Shown here one piece after another: positions 7,395 through 8,040 of a stretch of 8,040 bases of DNA. Origin of the DNA: Paracoccus sp. (in: a-proteobacteria). GTDB taxonomy: Bacteria > Pseudomonadota > Alphaproteobacteria > Rhodobacterales > Rhodobacteraceae. Below the pieces are notes generated by a model. The model was not told where the DNA came from and searched no databases. It saw nothing but the letters and a program-made list of their open reading frames with translations. The stretch is taken from assembly GCA_018056045.1 (NCBI GenBank), contig JAGPGI010000101.1:1-8040 (forward strand). The letters run 5' to 3'. Position numbers and translations under genes: made by a program. Numbering within the stretch: position 1 is the stretch's first letter; the number at the start of each line of letters is the position of its first letter.

Positions 7395-7688
7395 TTACAT
7401 CTTGATGGGTTCCAGCGAGCCCATGCCCTTGGGCGTCTTGATCGTGGCGCAGGTGCCGGCGGGGACGTATTTCCAGGCGTTGCCCTGATAATCCATGGTC
7501 GAGGTGCCGGCGCAGGTCGTGCCCGGCCCGGCGGCACAGTCGTTCTTGCCGGCCATGGAGACGCCGTAACATTTCTCCATCGCGACTTCGCCCGGCTTTT
7601 TCATGTCGTCGGCATGGGCGGCGGCGGCCAGCGACAGCGCGGTGGTCAGGGCGGCAGTCAGTTTCAGGCTCTTGTCAAAGGTGGACAT
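7395..7688 (-). CDS. bufA: BufA-type DUF2282 bufferin precursor peptide, secreted, four cysteines
   Basis: This is a small exported peptide of 97 residues. A Sec signal peptide covers about residues 1-26 (basic start with K6 and K9, Ala/Leu core, cleavage after AHA). The mature part of about 71 residues has four cysteines: C40 (MEKCYGV), C51 (KNDCAAG), C59 (TTCAGTS) and C80 (AGTCATI). These match the DUF2282 pattern EKC(Y/F)GV..AGKNDC. In characterised bufferins, as I recall, two cysteines become thiooxazoles and the others form a disulfide, and the peptide binds copper in the periplasm. Here the modification is inferred from the adjacent MNIO enzyme and its partner. The ATG at 7688 has AGGAG 6 nt upstream. 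The gene is first in its operon and sits behind a predicted ECF-type promoter. Confidence 0.93.
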   Translation of the reverse strand: MSTFDKSLKLTAALTTALSLAAAAHADDMKKPGEVAMEKCYGVSMAGKNDCAAGPGTTCAGTSTMDYQGNAWKYVPAGTCATIKTPKGMGSLEPIKM

Positions 7689-7741
7689 CGCATTCTCCTA
7701 TATGTCGCGATAAGGCCGTCTTGCGGTCCTCGGAGGGTCCA

Positions 7742-7767
7742 TTCGCGGTGCCGTGGGCCGGAGTTAC
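7742..7767 (-). promoter_or_regulatory. Predicted ECF sigma promoter of the bufferin-type operon
   Basis: Read on the minus strand: GTAACT (7767-7762), a 16-nt spacer, then CGAA (7745-7742). It matches the GTAACC-N16-CGAA pattern I recall for Caulobacter SigF, the sigma factor of bufferin operons there. Transcription would start near 7735, giving a leader of about 47 nt before the precursor ATG. The same element occurs on the opposite strand before the sigma gene. Confidence 0.78.
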
Positions 7768-7835
7768 AGCTGCTCACGCAGGCGTGTTCGCGGAACGGCG
7801 ATTGGCGGTGTTCACGATTTTTTTGCCGATCTCGT

Positions 7836-7861
7836 GTAACGTCGGGCGCAAGGGCCGCGAA
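7836..7861 (+). promoter_or_regulatory. Predicted autoregulated ECF sigma promoter
   Basis: GTAACG (7836-7841), a 16-nt spacer, then CGAA (7858-7861). The flanks also match the minus-strand element: TGTAAC at the -35 and the 12-mer CCGCGAATGGAC (7855-7866 here, 7748-7737 on the minus strand). The predicted start near 7868 is only about 6 nt before the sigma ATG. The 68 bp between the two -35 elements holds a T7 run but no other clear motif. Confidence 0.75.
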
Positions 7862-7873
7862 TGGACGATCAGG

Positions 7874-8040
7874 ATGACGGATCGCGAAACCGAATGGGCG
7901 GCGCTGCTGAGGGCGGCGAATGCAGGGGATGGGCAGGCCTATGCCCGGTTCCTGCATGCGGTCACGCCTGTCCTGCGCGGGGTGGTGCGGTCGCGCGGCC
8001 GGCTTTTGCCGGCGGATCAGCATGAGGATGTGCTGCAAGA
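7874..8040 (+). CDS. ECF-type RNA polymerase sigma factor, N-terminal part, cut by window end
   Basis: The open frame runs from the ATG at 7874 to the window edge, giving about 55 residues (MTDRETEWAALLRAANAGDGQAYARFLHAVTPVLRGVV...). The pattern W-A-LL-A-GD..AY..FL....P.LR..V and the approach to a HEDVLQE segment is that of sigma-70 region 2 at the start of ECF sigma factors. In Caulobacter a related sigma factor (SigF) with a membrane anti-sigma (NrsF, DUF1109) controls bufferin operons; an anti-sigma gene would be expected just beyond this window. Divergent orientation to the precursor gene and the matching promoter pair support control of that operon. No strong ribosome binding site is present before the ATG. 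Confidence 0.85.
   Translation, partial: MTDRETEWAALLRAANAGDGQAYARFLHAVTPVLRGVVRSRGRLLPADQHEDVLQ

Noticed and set aside
7373..7398. Third GTAACG on the minus strand, overlapping the precursor stop codon
   Set aside because: At the same 16-nt spacing the bases are CGGG, not CGAA, and the flanks do not match the two promoter elements.
7339..7572. N-terminal extension of the DUF692 enzyme into the precursor gene
   Set aside because: The extension is an out-of-frame reading of the DUF2282 gene. The ATG at 7338 has a strong ribosome binding site and begins with the family N-terminus (PGLGFKPEH).
7784..7813. GTGTTC direct repeat (7784-7789, 7808-7813) between the two promoters as a regulator site
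   Set aside because: It is only six bases, with 24-bp spacing and no symmetry; expected by chance at this level.
7861..8025. ATG at 7861 as an alternative start for a plus-strand gene
   Set aside because: It overlaps the predicted -10, and its frame hits a TGA after about 54 codons with no sigma-like sequence.
7664..8038. 124-codon minus-strand open frame across the divergent promoter region and the sigma gene
   Set aside because: It overlaps two matching promoter elements and the sigma frame. Its Arg/Pro/His-rich translation has no family features.

Overview
The window is high-GC DNA with tight, overlapping genes. It looks like an alphaproteobacterium of the Rhodobacterales (Paracoccus/Rhodobacter-like), judging from the GC-rich codon use, the napEFDABC gene order and the style of the Nap proteins. 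The genus is an inference; no rRNA or other marker is present.

Layout from left to right. (1) Positions 1-339 (+) are the 3' end of an isochorismatase-fold cysteine hydrolase. It converges on the nap operon, and a GC-rich hairpin at 369-396 lies between them. (2) Positions 424-5052 (-) are a complete periplasmic nitrate reductase operon transcribed right to left as napE-napF-napD-napA-napB-napC, with overlaps or gaps of at most 1 nt at every junction. Upstream, a TTGA-N6-TCAA FNR/FixK-type site (5197-5210) and an inverted repeat near the predicted transcription start (5141-5167) suggest control by oxygen and a second signal. (3) Positions 5290-7688 (-) are a four-gene operon: DUF2282 precursor peptide, DUF692 (MNIO) enzyme, DUF2063 partner and DoxX membrane protein. 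This is the arrangement of bufferin (buf/gig) operons, which make a cysteine-modified periplasmic peptide linked to copper and other thiophilic metals. (4) Positions 7874-8040 (+) are the start of a divergent ECF sigma factor gene that runs off the window.

The most informative regulatory feature is in the gap between the precursor gene and the sigma gene. Two back-to-back promoter-like elements, one per strand, share TGTAAC, an exactly equal spacing, and an identical CCGCGAATGGAC around the -10 (GTAAC[G/T]-N16-CGAA). This predicts that the ECF sigma factor drives both its own gene and the bufferin operon. It closely resembles the SigF promoter consensus I recall for Caulobacter.

How the genes work together. 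NapC takes electrons from membrane quinol and passes them through diheme NapB to the molybdenum enzyme NapA, which reduces nitrate to nitrite in the periplasm. NapD and NapF assist NapA maturation, and NapE is a small membrane protein. In the neighbouring operon the precursor is exported by a signal peptide after BufB and BufC oxidise core cysteines. The two operons share strand and are only 237 bp apart, so weak read-through from buf into nap is possible. No mobile element, CRISPR array, tRNA or rRNA was seen.
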